From the NCBI GenBank assembly GCA_965207275.1, contig CBDBMH010000002.1, positions 992,001 to 1,056,000 of the forward strand: a stretch of 64,000 nt of DNA. Reading direction: 5' to 3'. A program made the translations under genes and the position numbers. Every line of letters begins with the position of its first letter. Position 1 is the first letter of the stretch. The notes below the pieces were generated by a model. The model did no database searches. It was not told where the DNA came from and was given only the letters and a program-made list of their open reading frames with translations. The DNA is from Bin22 sp965207275. Lineage in GTDB: Bacteria > Chloroflexota > Dehalococcoidia > Lucifugimonadales > UBA3495. Shown here in pieces: positions 26,353 to 34,187 of the stretch.

Positions 26353-28193
26353 TATGCCTCCTCCTCGCCATCCCTTAAGGGGCAAAAGCCCAGGCACCGA
26401 CTACCCACTGAGGCGGCAAGACCGGCCGGCATTTGATAGCCCAACTCTTGCAACATTTCGAGCATACGGCAAAGGGGAAGCCCGACCACGTTGGTGTAGC
26501 ATCCACCCTTCAGGGTGGCGGGCCGAAAAGCGGTGTCCTGCACCGCGTATGCGCCGGCCTTGTCCATTGGAGTGCCCGAGGAGATTGAAGCCTCCATCTC
26601 CTCATCTGTGAAATCGCGCATGACAATTTCAGCCGTCATGTGGTCGGTCAGATATTGCCCCGTGGCAACGTTTACTACGGTCAAGCCGGTGGTGACCTGG
26701 TGGTCCGTTCCTCGCAATTCGCGAAGCATGCGTCGGGCGTCATCCTCATCTTCGGGCTTGCCAATGGATCGCCCTTCCAGGACCACCGTGCTGTCGGCCC
26801 CGATGACATATCCCACTGTCATGTTCTCCGCAACCACCATGGCCTTGTCTACGGAAAGCCGCCTGACCATGTCTTCGGCCGTCTCGCCTTTCAGGGGTTC
26901 TTCCGGGGCGTTGGATGGCTTCACTACGAAGTCCAGGCCAAGTTCAGTCATCAACTCCCGGCGCCTGGGAGAGCTGGAGGCGAGCACCAGAGGCGGCTTT
27001 GTCTGTTTCAGCTCTAATACCGCCACACATTCTACGTGGTGGGTCTGGGGAAACATATCCAGGGGCTGTATGTGGTCTACAGCATATCGTTCTGCGCACA
27101 GGACCTTGAGATCCCTGGCCAAAGTTTCAGGATCGCATGATACGTAGACCAGGCGAGGCGCTCGCAGGGCAATCAGCTTGTCCAGGGCCGAGCGCTGGCA
27201 TCCCGCCCTGGGAGGGTCCAGGATGACGACGTCGGGCGACCGCGGTAATTCGGACAATACCTCTTCGGTTTTGCCCAGCAGAAACTCCACGTTCTCAATA
27301 CCCTCGGCATTTTCCCTGGCGTCAGCCAGTGCCGCGGAAGATTCTTCAATGGCGTACACCTGTTCCACGAAAGGAGCCAATAGGACCGCGAAAGTCCCTA
27401 CTCCCGCATAAGCGTCCAGCAAGACCTCTCGGCCCGACAGGCTGACCGCTTCCCGTACAACTTCGATCAAACGGGACGCCTGGTCTACGTTTACTTGAAA
27501 GAAGGATGGAGAAGCCACCCGGAACTGCCGGCTTCCCACCGACTCCAGATAATGCTTTTGTCCCGTGGGAATGGCGATTTCTTTGTTCTTCAATGGCGGC
27601 TGCACCAGGAAGTCCGCCGTATCCCGACCGGCTCGAATGGCCAGTTGCGTCGTCTCACCGCAGTGGTCCTGCAATACCGACAGGATGCCGTTGATTCCAT
27701 CGTGCATCAGCAAGCACTGGTCGATGCGCACGAACCGGCGAGTTTCCCGGTTCACGAAGCCCAGGTCACCAGTCCTGCCTACGGTGAACCTGGCGTGATT
27801 GCGGTAACCCAATTGCTGGGGAGATGGCAGGGTGGCCATGACAGTAATGTTTTCCAGGCCTCCCACGCGCCCCAGCGCATCCATTACCTTGTCGCGCTTG
27901 TATGCCAGTTGCGCCTGGTAGTCCAGGTGCTGCCACTGGCACCCGGTGCACTCTCCGTAATAGGGACAGGGAGGCTCCACCCGGTCAGTTGAAGGGGTCA
28001 AAACCCTTACGACCTGGGCTGCCACGTACTTTCGCTTTATCCTGACTACTTCTGCCTGCACAATCTCGCCAGGGATCCCTCCCAGAACGAAAACATCCTC
28101 ACCATCGTGGGAAGCCATTGCTTCGCCCAATCTCCCCCACGATGTGAGGGACAGCTCAATTTCTTGCCCTATGTGAAGCTTCTGCTGAACCAA
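26352..28193 (-). CDS. Fusion of a RumA/TrmA-type rRNA uracil-C5 methyltransferase with Maf nucleotide pyrophosphatase
   Basis: One uninterrupted 613-residue frame encodes two enzymes. Residues 1-395 are a RlmD/RumA-type m5U methyltransferase: a TRAM-like N terminus, iron-sulfur cysteines C76, C82, C85 and C160, the SAM motif DAYAGVGTFA (260-269), DPPRAG (326-331) and the catalytic C353 in SCDP. Residues about 401-600 are Maf: LASSSPRRREL (404-414), GADST (465-469) and MDKAGAYAVQD (543-553). Maf hydrolyses non-canonical or modified NTPs and is often tied to cell-division arrest. The linker is only a few residues. Both active sites look intact. An RNA uracil modifier joined to a nucleotide-pool cleaner suggests a housekeeping link through modified pyrimidines, which is speculative. 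Confidence 0.88.
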   Translation of the reverse strand: MVQQKLHIGQEIELSLTSWGRLGEAMASHDGEDVFVLGGIPGEIVQAEVVRIKRKYVAAQVVRVLTPSTDRVEPPCPYYGECTGCQWQHLDYQAQLAYKRDKVMDALGRVGGLENITVMATLPSPQQLGYRNHARFTVGRTGDLGFVNRETRRFVRIDQCLLMHDGINGILSVLQDHCGETTQLAIRAGRDTADFLVQPPLKNKEIAIPTGQKHYLESVGSRQFRVASPSFFQVNVDQASRLIEVVREAVSLSGREVLLDAYAGVGTFAVLLAPFVEQVYAIEESSAALADARENAEGIENVEFLLGKTEEVLSELPRSPDVVILDPPRAGCQRSALDKLIALRAPRLVYVSCDPETLARDLKVLCAERYAVDHIQPLDMFPQTHHVECVAVLELKQTKPPLVLASSSPRRRELMTELGLDFVVKPSNAPEEPLKGETAEDMVRRLSVDKAMVVAENMTVGYVIGADSTVVLEGRSIGKPEDEDDARRMLRELRGTDHQVTTGLTVVNVATGQYLTDHMTAEIVMRDFTDEEMEASISSGTPMDKAGAYAVQDTAFRPATLKGGCYTNVVGLPLCRMLEMLQELGYQMPAGLAASVGSRCLGFCPLRDGEEEA

Positions 28194-28328
28194 TGGATCA
28201 CCCTATCACACTATAAACCAAGAAACTGCCATAATCCAAGAAAAAAGTAACTGGACTAGCGTGACGCGATGCCCATGAACGGGTCCGCAAGTGTATTGAA
28301 GGACTGTGCTGAGGCGCACTGATTCCGG

Positions 28329-28358
28329 TTGACCTGAATGGAGGGCAAAGGCTAAACT
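28329..28358 (+). promoter_or_regulatory. Possible promoter of trxA
   Basis: TTGACC (28329-28334) and TAAACT (28353-28358) are 18 bases apart, about 100 bases before trxA, in a 268-base divergent intergenic region that holds no other visible feature. Confidence 0.35.
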
Positions 28359-28461
28359 GGAAGAAATCCAACCGAAAAATGTTAGTGACTCTATCACTAC
28401 TCAGGTAAGCGGAAGGATTGCAGCAATTTAACAGGGGATTAGAGCTTCCCCGGAGGAACAA

Positions 28462-28791
28462 ATGCCCGAACCAGTGGACGTTACCGAAAACACCTGGGCG
28501 GATCAAGTAGAGGGGTCTGAACTGCCCGTGTTGGTAGATTTTTGGGCCGAATGGTGTGGCCCCTGCAAAATGATCGCCCCCGCAGTCCATGACCTTGCCT
28601 TGGAATATGACGGCAAGCTGAACGTGGCGAAGCTAGATGTGGACAATAATCCGAACATAGCAATGAAGTTCGGAGTCCGCAGCATTCCGGCGCTGATCTT
28701 TTTCAAGGATGGCCAGCCTGTGGACCAGGTGGTTGGCGCCGTCCCCAAGGGAGCTTTGAAGCGAAAGATCGATTCCGTATTGGAGAGTTAG
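28462..28791 (+). CDS. trxA: Thioredoxin
   Basis: The 109-residue protein is a single thioredoxin fold with the WCGPC active site (about residues 31-35), the buried Asp before it (VDFWAEW), and the cis-proline segment RSIPALIFF. It is a general cytoplasmic disulfide reductase. The ATG follows CCGGAGGAA. It lies just upstream of the selenocysteine tRNA gene, which may be read from the same promoter. Confidence 0.95.
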   Translation: MPEPVDVTENTWADQVEGSELPVLVDFWAEWCGPCKMIAPAVHDLALEYDGKLNVAKLDVDNNPNIAMKFGVRSIPALIFFKDGQPVDQVVGAVPKGALKRKIDSVLES

Positions 28792-28800
28792 CAACCGCGT

Positions 28801-28820
28801 CCTTACCCACTCAGGTAAGG
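28801..28820 (+). other. Hairpin between trxA and selC
   Basis: CCTTACC and GGTAAGG are perfect 7-base arms around a 6-base loop. There is no U-tract, so this is more likely an RNA processing or stability element than a terminator; trxA and selC may share a transcript. Confidence 0.45.
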
Positions 28821-28826
28821 TATCAG

Positions 28827-28923
28827 GGGAGTGGAAGGGGCCCGGTGGCTCTTGCGGACTTCAAATCCGTTGTGCCTCGTGAAGAGCGGGGTAGGTGGGT
28901 TCGACTCCCTCGCACTCCCGCCA
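28827..28923 (+). tRNA. selC: Selenocysteine tRNA (anticodon TCA)
   Basis: The 97-base sequence folds as bacterial tRNA-Sec. It has a long acceptor stem (GGGAGTG pairing with CACTCCC, with a G-G mismatch at pair 8) and a 6-base-pair D stem with the 4-base loop CGGT. The anticodon arm is CGGACTTCAAATCCG with anticodon TCA, followed by a long variable arm of about 8 pairs and a TTCGACT T-loop. GCCA is encoded at the 3' end. One T-T mismatch appears in the T stem. tRNA-Sec is charged with serine, which SelA converts to selenocysteine for insertion at UGA. selA is present at 57.4-58.8 kb; selB and selD are not in the window. Confidence 0.92.
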
Positions 28924-28952
28924 CCTTTCTTCGCAGCTACTGGATAATAGAC

Positions 28953-28985
28953 AAGCCCGGTCACTCCACGGCCGGGCTTAATTCT
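28953..28985 (+). terminator. Terminator-like hairpin after selC
   Basis: AAGCCCGG (28953-28960) pairs with CCGGGCTT (28972-28979) and is followed by AATTCTT. From here to 29180 about 200 bases hold no recognisable gene. Confidence 0.65.
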
Positions 28986-29180
28986 TGGCCTTATGCTCGC
29001 CTTTTCGACTCGTTTGGATCGACCGGTAAACCTGATCGACGGAAGTCCCTTAGCTTGTCCGGTGTTAGCGTGTCTGTTACTCTACCCATACACTGTCGAA
29101 CGTGCCCTTCGCACGCCGAGGATCCCTCCTCTCATTAACTAACCGGTTCCCTGTCATATTGGTCATATTAGAGGCTAGCA

Positions 29181-29945
29181 TTGGCCCAACGCAACGAAGT
29201 TCACGCATCCCTCTTCGCTACCTGCATCGTTGATCAGCTTTATCCCCAGGTAGGAGTAAGCGCCGTAAGGGTTCTGCGAAGGCTCGGAGTCGCGGTGGAT
29301 TTTCCTGAAGATCAGACTTGTTGCGGACAACCCCTCTACAATTCCGGTTTCACCCAGTTGGCCCGGCAGTTGGCCAGAAGGGTGATCCAGAGCTTTTCGC
29401 TGAGTGACTACGTGGTTGTACCCTCCGGCTCCTGCGCTGCCATGCTGAAGGTCTTCTACGTTGAACTATTCGCGGGAGACCCTGAACTTGAAGAGCGGGC
29501 CGCCCATTTGGCAGGCAAGGTTTACGAGTTTTCCGAATTCCTGGTTAAAGTGCTTGGCGTGACGGACGTAGGCTCCTACTTTCCTGCCAGGGCCACATAC
29601 CATTCCGGCTGCCACTTGCTCCGGGAAATGGAGGTGCGCCAGGAACCCTTGAATCTGTTGGAGCACGTTGAGGGTCTTGATCTGGCCCAGTTGCCCCAAT
29701 CGGATACCTGTTGCGGATTCGGGGGCACCTTTTCCGTCAAGTATCCCCACATATCCCAGGGGATGATGGAAGACAAGGTGAACAGCGTGCTGTCTACCGG
29801 CGCAGAGGTGTTGGTCTCCTGCGATATGAGCTGCCTGATGCACATCGGTGGCGGACTGAGCCGCCAGGGACACAAGGTGGGCGTTCGTCACATCGCCGAA
29901 GTCCTGGAAGGCTTGTCAACTGAAGGAGGCCAAACCCTTGGCTGA
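29181..29945 (+). CDS. lutA: LutA-like iron-sulfur protein (CCG domains)
   Basis: The 254-residue protein has two cysteine-rich CCG domains (TCCGQPLYNSG about residue 47; DTCCGFGGTFS about 181) and GCH motifs, as in LutA/LldE of the lactate utilisation complex. LutABC oxidises L-lactate to pyruvate, with LutA as an electron-transfer subunit. The TTG start has GAGG 6 bases upstream. Its end overlaps lutB by 8 bases. Confidence 0.9.
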   Translation: MAQRNEVHASLFATCIVDQLYPQVGVSAVRVLRRLGVAVDFPEDQTCCGQPLYNSGFTQLARQLARRVIQSFSLSDYVVVPSGSCAAMLKVFYVELFAGDPELEERAAHLAGKVYEFSEFLVKVLGVTDVGSYFPARATYHSGCHLLREMEVRQEPLNLLEHVEGLDLAQLPQSDTCCGFGGTFSVKYPHISQGMMEDKVNSVLSTGAEVLVSCDMSCLMHIGGGLSRQGHKVGVRHIAEVLEGLSTEGGQTLG

Positions 29946-31386
29946 AGTCAAGACCGGTGATTTTGTCTCCGCCTCTGGCGCTGCGATGCAGGACGCCAAT
30001 CTGAGACGCGCCCTGCGTCAGGTGGGTGGCGGCTTCAATGATGCCAGACTTGACGCCATTGAAGAAGTAAGCTGGGAAGTATGGGAAGAGTGGCGGGAAG
30101 AGGCAAGGCGCATCAAGATTCATGCCCTGGATAACCTGGACTATTATCTTGAATTGCTTCACGACCGGGTGACCGAAGCCGGGGGCCAGGTACATTTCGC
30201 CCGAGATTCGGCCCAGGCCAACGCCATTGTGGCGGAAATCGCCCGCTCCCGTGACGTTAAGGTTGCCACCAAGAGCAAATCCATGGTTTCCGAGGAACTG
30301 GACCTGAACCAAACGCTGGAAGCTAATGGAATTGACGTCTACGAGACAGACCTGGGCGAGTACATAATCCAGCTCGCCGGGGAAACTCCTTCGCATCTGG
30401 TAGCCCCGGCTCTGCACAAGACCAAGGAACAGGTTTCCGAACTATTCCACCGGGAACTCGGTGTGCCTTTAACCGATGATATTGAAGAAATGGCCAGAGT
30501 GGCGAGAAGGTTTCTCCGAGAGAAGTTCTTAAGCGCCGACATGGGTGTCAGCGGGGCAAACTTCCTGGTGGCTGAGACGGGAAGTCTGGTAATCATTACC
30601 AACGAGGGCAACGGGCGACTGTGCACATCAGCGCCTCGCGTTCACGTCGGTATCACCGGAATAGAAAAGGTCATCCCCTCCCTACAGGATCTGGCCGTGT
30701 TCCTGCGACTGCTTCCCCGTTCTGCCACCGGCCAGCGGCTCACGAGCTATGTCAGCATGGTTACCGGTCCCCGCCGGAGCGATGATGAGGATGGCCCTGA
30801 AGAGTTCCACCTGGTCCTGGTGGACAATGGTCGCTCCAGGCTGCTGGCGGATCCGGACCTTAGGGAAGCCCTTTATTGCATTCGCTGCGGCGCATGCCTG
30901 AACATTTGTCCCGTATATGGCAAGATTGGCGGGCATGCCTACGGTTGGGTCTACCCAGGGCCCATAGGAGCAATAGTTTCCCCGGCGTTAGTAGGACTGA
31001 AAGAGGCGAAGGACCTTCCCCAGGCCTCAAGTTTGTGCGGAGCCTGCCGTGAAGTGTGTCCCATCAGGATCAACATTCCACGAATGCTGCTTCACCTGCG
31101 CCACCGCCTGGCCGAAGGTTCCAATGACTCGGAAAAATCCGCAACCACCGGAGAAGTGCAGGCAGCGCAGGCCTACTCCTGGCTGATGAGCAATCCAGCC
31201 GCGCTTTCTGCCGCCGCAAAGGTCGGGAGGATGGTGCAAAAGCCCTTCGTTTCGGGCGACAAAGTGAACAAGAGGGTACCCCTACCGCTGGTTTCCAGGT
31301 GGACTGAAGGCCGAGACCTGCCAGCAATGCCCCGCCGAACGTTCCGCGAGGTCTGGGCCCAAGACTTGCAGAACGAAGCAGAATGA
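29938..31386 (+). CDS. lutB: LutB-like iron-sulfur protein
   Basis: The 482-residue protein has an N-terminal LUD domain with VSGANFLVAETGS (about 201-213) and a C-terminal pair of ferredoxin-type clusters in CIRCGACLNICP (about 314-325) and CGACREVCP (about 363-371), the LutB/YkgF layout. The TTG start at 29938 lies inside the end of lutA behind AAGGAGG, so translation is coupled. It would pass electrons from lactate within the LutABC complex. Confidence 0.92.
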   Translation: MAEVKTGDFVSASGAAMQDANLRRALRQVGGGFNDARLDAIEEVSWEVWEEWREEARRIKIHALDNLDYYLELLHDRVTEAGGQVHFARDSAQANAIVAEIARSRDVKVATKSKSMVSEELDLNQTLEANGIDVYETDLGEYIIQLAGETPSHLVAPALHKTKEQVSELFHRELGVPLTDDIEEMARVARRFLREKFLSADMGVSGANFLVAETGSLVIITNEGNGRLCTSAPRVHVGITGIEKVIPSLQDLAVFLRLLPRSATGQRLTSYVSMVTGPRRSDDEDGPEEFHLVLVDNGRSRLLADPDLREALYCIRCGACLNICPVYGKIGGHAYGWVYPGPIGAIVSPALVGLKEAKDLPQASSLCGACREVCPIRINIPRMLLHLRHRLAEGSNDSEKSATTGEVQAAQAYSWLMSNPAALSAAAKVGRMVQKPFVSGDKVNKRVPLPLVSRWTEGRDLPAMPRRTFREVWAQDLQNEAE

Positions 31387-32165
31387 CGAAAACAGGTCAA
31401 CTTGTGGTGGAAAAACAAAATTTGACAACGCTGGGGGTACCCAAGGACGAGTTTCTGGACCACGTCCGGAAGAGCCTTGGCCGCACCCAGAACGCCGAAA
31501 TGGCTCCCGATCACTATCCTCTGGGGGAAAACCTGGCCGACCTGGAGGCAAGGGCAACGTCCGCCGCGTATCGCATGGAGAAAAGCCGCGGCGAGTTGGC
31601 GGACCGCTTCGAGGCAACGGCAAGAGTTCGCAACTGGAACGTCTTCAGGACCTCCAGCGCGGAAGAGGCCATAGGCTACGTAGTTGATATGGCTGCCAAG
31701 CTGGATGTTTCCAGGGTCGCCCGGTCTGATCAGACCGTATTCGGAGAATTGGGCCTGGATTCGGCCTTGCGGAACTCGGGATTGGAACTGGTCATTGCGT
31801 CTCACCACGAGTCAACCGACCGGCCTGGCGTCAGGGCGCAAATTATTGAATCCGGACTGGGGGTTACCGGCGCCGATTATGCGGTGGCCGAGACCGGCTC
31901 AGTGGTTATCGTGCCCAGGAAGGGGCTCAGCCGGCTGGTTTCCCTGGTGCCGCCGGTACACTTGGCCATAGTAAGGGCAGAGGATATAGTCGAGGGGCTG
32001 GACGAAGTGTTCCTGTTCCGAAGGCAGGCTTACCATCAGATCGGCGGCGACATGGGAAGTTATCTCAACTTTATCACCGGTCCCAGCCGGACGGCCGACA
32101 TCGAAATGAAGCTCGTAGTAGGAGTGCACGGCCCCCGGGAAGTCCACCTGGTGTTGTTGGCTTAG
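31383..32165 (+). CDS. lutC: LutC-like LUD-domain protein
   Basis: The 260-residue protein has a single LUD domain with GVTGADYAVAETGSVVI (about 159-175) and the C-terminal FITGPSRTADIE. It overlaps lutB by ATGA, completing a lutABC operon in the standard order. The N-terminal 90 residues are longer than in short LutC forms but show no extra domain I can name. No lactate permease or LutR regulator is in view. Confidence 0.9.
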   Translation: MTKTGQLVVEKQNLTTLGVPKDEFLDHVRKSLGRTQNAEMAPDHYPLGENLADLEARATSAAYRMEKSRGELADRFEATARVRNWNVFRTSSAEEAIGYVVDMAAKLDVSRVARSDQTVFGELGLDSALRNSGLELVIASHHESTDRPGVRAQIIESGLGVTGADYAVAETGSVVIVPRKGLSRLVSLVPPVHLAIVRAEDIVEGLDEVFLFRRQAYHQIGGDMGSYLNFITGPSRTADIEMKLVVGVHGPREVHLVLLA

Positions 32166-32199
32166 AACCCATCTATTTTGGCCCGTTTCGGAGGCGCGA

Positions 32200-32544
32200 A
32201 TGTCCGTAAGGATCGGTTTTACCCAGTTCAGAAAGCAGATGCTCGAAAAGGAAATGGAAAACATTATGAGCCTCCTGCCTCAACTGGGTGTGGAGAAGGT
32301 GTATCTGACGGGAGATATGGTTACGGGCGATATTTCGCCTGACAGCCGCATTGACCTTATTGCCGTTCACGACACCGATGGCGCTTTTGGGCGTCGGGCC
32401 GACTTCTTTTCGTACCACCTGAGCAGCATGGTTGCGGTGGACTGTCAGGTATACACGCCAACCGAATTTGAGGAATTACGGTATACGCTGCCTGCGCTGG
32501 TAACGGCAATCAAGCATGGAAGGGTGATTTACAGTGCCGAATAA
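32200..32544 (+). CDS. MNT-like nucleotidyltransferase-fold protein, catalytically degenerate
   Basis: The 114-residue protein has the fold and position of the MNT antitoxin in MNT/HEPN modules. The active-site loop LTGDMVTGDISPDSRIDL aligns with the usual GSxxxG...SDxDL, but the Ser after Gly is Asp and the first metal-binding Asp is Arg. It should not adenylylate its partner. It overlaps the following HEPN gene by 11 bases. The start at 32200 is supported by GGAGG about 8 bases upstream. It may act as a pure binding antitoxin or as a non-toxin regulator. Confidence 0.65.
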   Translation: MSVRIGFTQFRKQMLEKEMENIMSLLPQLGVEKVYLTGDMVTGDISPDSRIDLIAVHDTDGAFGRRADFFSYHLSSMVAVDCQVYTPTEFEELRYTLPALVTAIKHGRVIYSAE

Positions 32545-32935
32545 TCTGGCCGAAGGGTCGAGGTGGCTCAAACAGGCCGAACAAGACCTGTCGGATGCCC
32601 AATATAACCGGGACGGTGGACGCTATAATCTGGCCTGTTTTCTGTGCCAGCAGGCTGCGGAGAAGGCGGTCAAGGCCTACTTGTACCATCGTGGAGCAGA
32701 GGATGTCTGGGGACATTCCCTGATTGATCTGTGCGAGGACGCCAAGATTTTTGAGATGTTCTTCGACACGGTCAAGAGCGAAGCCAGGCAGTTGGACAAG
32801 TACTATGAAATTACCCGCTACCCCGGCTTTCTGCCCGGCGGCATCTGTTCGGAAGCCTTCGAAGATGCGGACGCGGAACGGGCGCTGTTCCTCGGCACCA
32901 CGGTGGTCGACTTCGTCAAAGAACGCCTCACCTAG
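32534..32935 (+). CDS. HEPN-domain protein
   Basis: The 133-residue all-helical protein matches the HEPN family partnered with MNT proteins: ASDL-like AEQDLSDAQ at the start, CFLCQQAAEKAVKAYLYHRG in the middle and RYPGF near the end. The RNase motif R-x4-6-H is not clean; the nearest is R-x7-H, and the Tyr used for AMPylation in HepT is missing. A GTG start inside the MNT gene couples the two. Toxin activity is therefore uncertain. Confidence 0.75.
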   Translation: MPNNLAEGSRWLKQAEQDLSDAQYNRDGGRYNLACFLCQQAAEKAVKAYLYHRGAEDVWGHSLIDLCEDAKIFEMFFDTVKSEARQLDKYYEITRYPGFLPGGICSEAFEDADAERALFLGTTVVDFVKERLT

Positions 32936-32943
32936 CGAGGCTG

Positions 32944-34089
32944 TCAGAAATTTCTTCCGTACTGCAACAAACGCACTGTCCGGTCGGCTGTATCTTCCAA
33001 CAACTCTTCGGTACGGGCCAGGCTCCGTTCAAAGCTCATGGGCCTGTCTGCGATGCACACTATACTGGCTATGCCGTGCTGGTATAGTTCATGGTAACCG
33101 TCTCCCAGGCTGCCGGCCAGGATAACCGTAGGAACCCCGTGGGGCGCGGCCTTTCTTGCTACTCCTACGGGGGCCTTGTCATAGATCGACGAGAGATCTG
33201 CCCTGCCTTCTCCGGTAAACACCAGGTCGGCGCCCTTGATGTGCTCCTCGAAGTTCAGCACCTCGCATACCAGGTCAATGCCGGACTGCAATTGGCAACT
33301 GGTAAACGCCATGAGGCCCGCCCCCAGGCCACCGGCTGCCCCTGCCCCCGGATGCTCCTCGTTTAGAAAGTCTATTCCCAGGTCCCGGTGGGCTACGCCG
33401 GCAAAGTGGGCCAGCGCTCCATCCAGTTCCGTCACCATTTCCGGTGTTGCGCCCTTCTGTGGCCCGTAGATGGCGGATGCTCCGGTGGGCCCGCACAAGG
33501 GGTTGGTTACGTCCGTTGCGCCGGTTATGGATACTTCAGCAAGACGAGCGTCGAGGCCACTTATGTCAATCCGTTCCAACTTTGCCAGGGAGGAGCCTCC
33601 CTTTGGCAGGACCTGTCCTCTATTGTCCAGAAATTTGGCCCCCAGCGCGGATGCCATGCCCATTCCGGCGTCGTTAGTGGCGCTGCCGCCCAATCCCACC
33701 ACGATTCGGTCAAATCCACGATCCAGGGCATGCTTGATGAGTTCCCCGGTACCGAAGGTCGTCGTTGTTCTGGGGTTGCGGCGTCGGTGTGGCACCATGG
33801 CCAGGCCAGACGCTCTGGCCATTTCAATCACCGCCGTCTGCCCGTCCCCCATGACACCCCAATCGGCCTCTACGGCGTGACCCAACGGCCCGGTAACTAT
33901 GGTGCGGAATAGTTGTCCGCCCGTACTGTTCACCAGCACCTCAAGGGTACCGTCGCCGCCGTCCGCCACGGGCACCAGGAAGGTCTCGCAGTCAGGCAAT
34001 GCTTTCCTGACGCCCCGCTCAATGGCCTGGGCGGCGGTAAGCGCTGAAACGCTGGACTTGAAGCTCTGGGGGGCGATAACTATCCTCAT
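32944..34089 (-). CDS. Glycerate kinase (GlxK/GarK family)
   Basis: The 381-residue protein matches glycerate 2-kinase type I: the N-terminal IAPQSFKSSVSA, ADGGDGT (about 43-49), a central GLGGSATNDAGMGMA (about 132-146) and GADLVFTGEGR near 285. It phosphorylates D-glycerate, linking glyoxylate or sugar-acid breakdown to glycolysis. It converges with the HEPN gene 8 bases away and is divergent from the M20 genes. No glyoxylate genes lie beside it. Confidence 0.92.
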   Translation of the reverse strand: MRIVIAPQSFKSSVSALTAAQAIERGVRKALPDCETFLVPVADGGDGTLEVLVNSTGGQLFRTIVTGPLGHAVEADWGVMGDGQTAVIEMARASGLAMVPHRRRNPRTTTTFGTGELIKHALDRGFDRIVVGLGGSATNDAGMGMASALGAKFLDNRGQVLPKGGSSLAKLERIDISGLDARLAEVSITGATDVTNPLCGPTGASAIYGPQKGATPEMVTELDGALAHFAGVAHRDLGIDFLNEEHPGAGAAGGLGAGLMAFTSCQLQSGIDLVCEVLNFEEHIKGADLVFTGEGRADLSSIYDKAPVGVARKAAPHGVPTVILAGSLGDGYHELYQHGIASIVCIADRPMSFERSLARTEELLEDTADRTVRLLQYGRNF

Positions 34090-34187
34090 GGCTGCTCTCC
34101 ACCTGTAATGCGACTATGTCTATTTTAGTCCCTCTCTGCTAAAATCGGTTCAAATTGTGGTCAGGCAGTTAAATGGGAGGTGGCTCA

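Noticed and set aside
28827..29181. tRNA-Sec 3' end as an integration site for a mobile element
   Set aside because: No integrase, no direct repeat of the tRNA 3' end and no change in gene style follows; lutABC is an ordinary operon.
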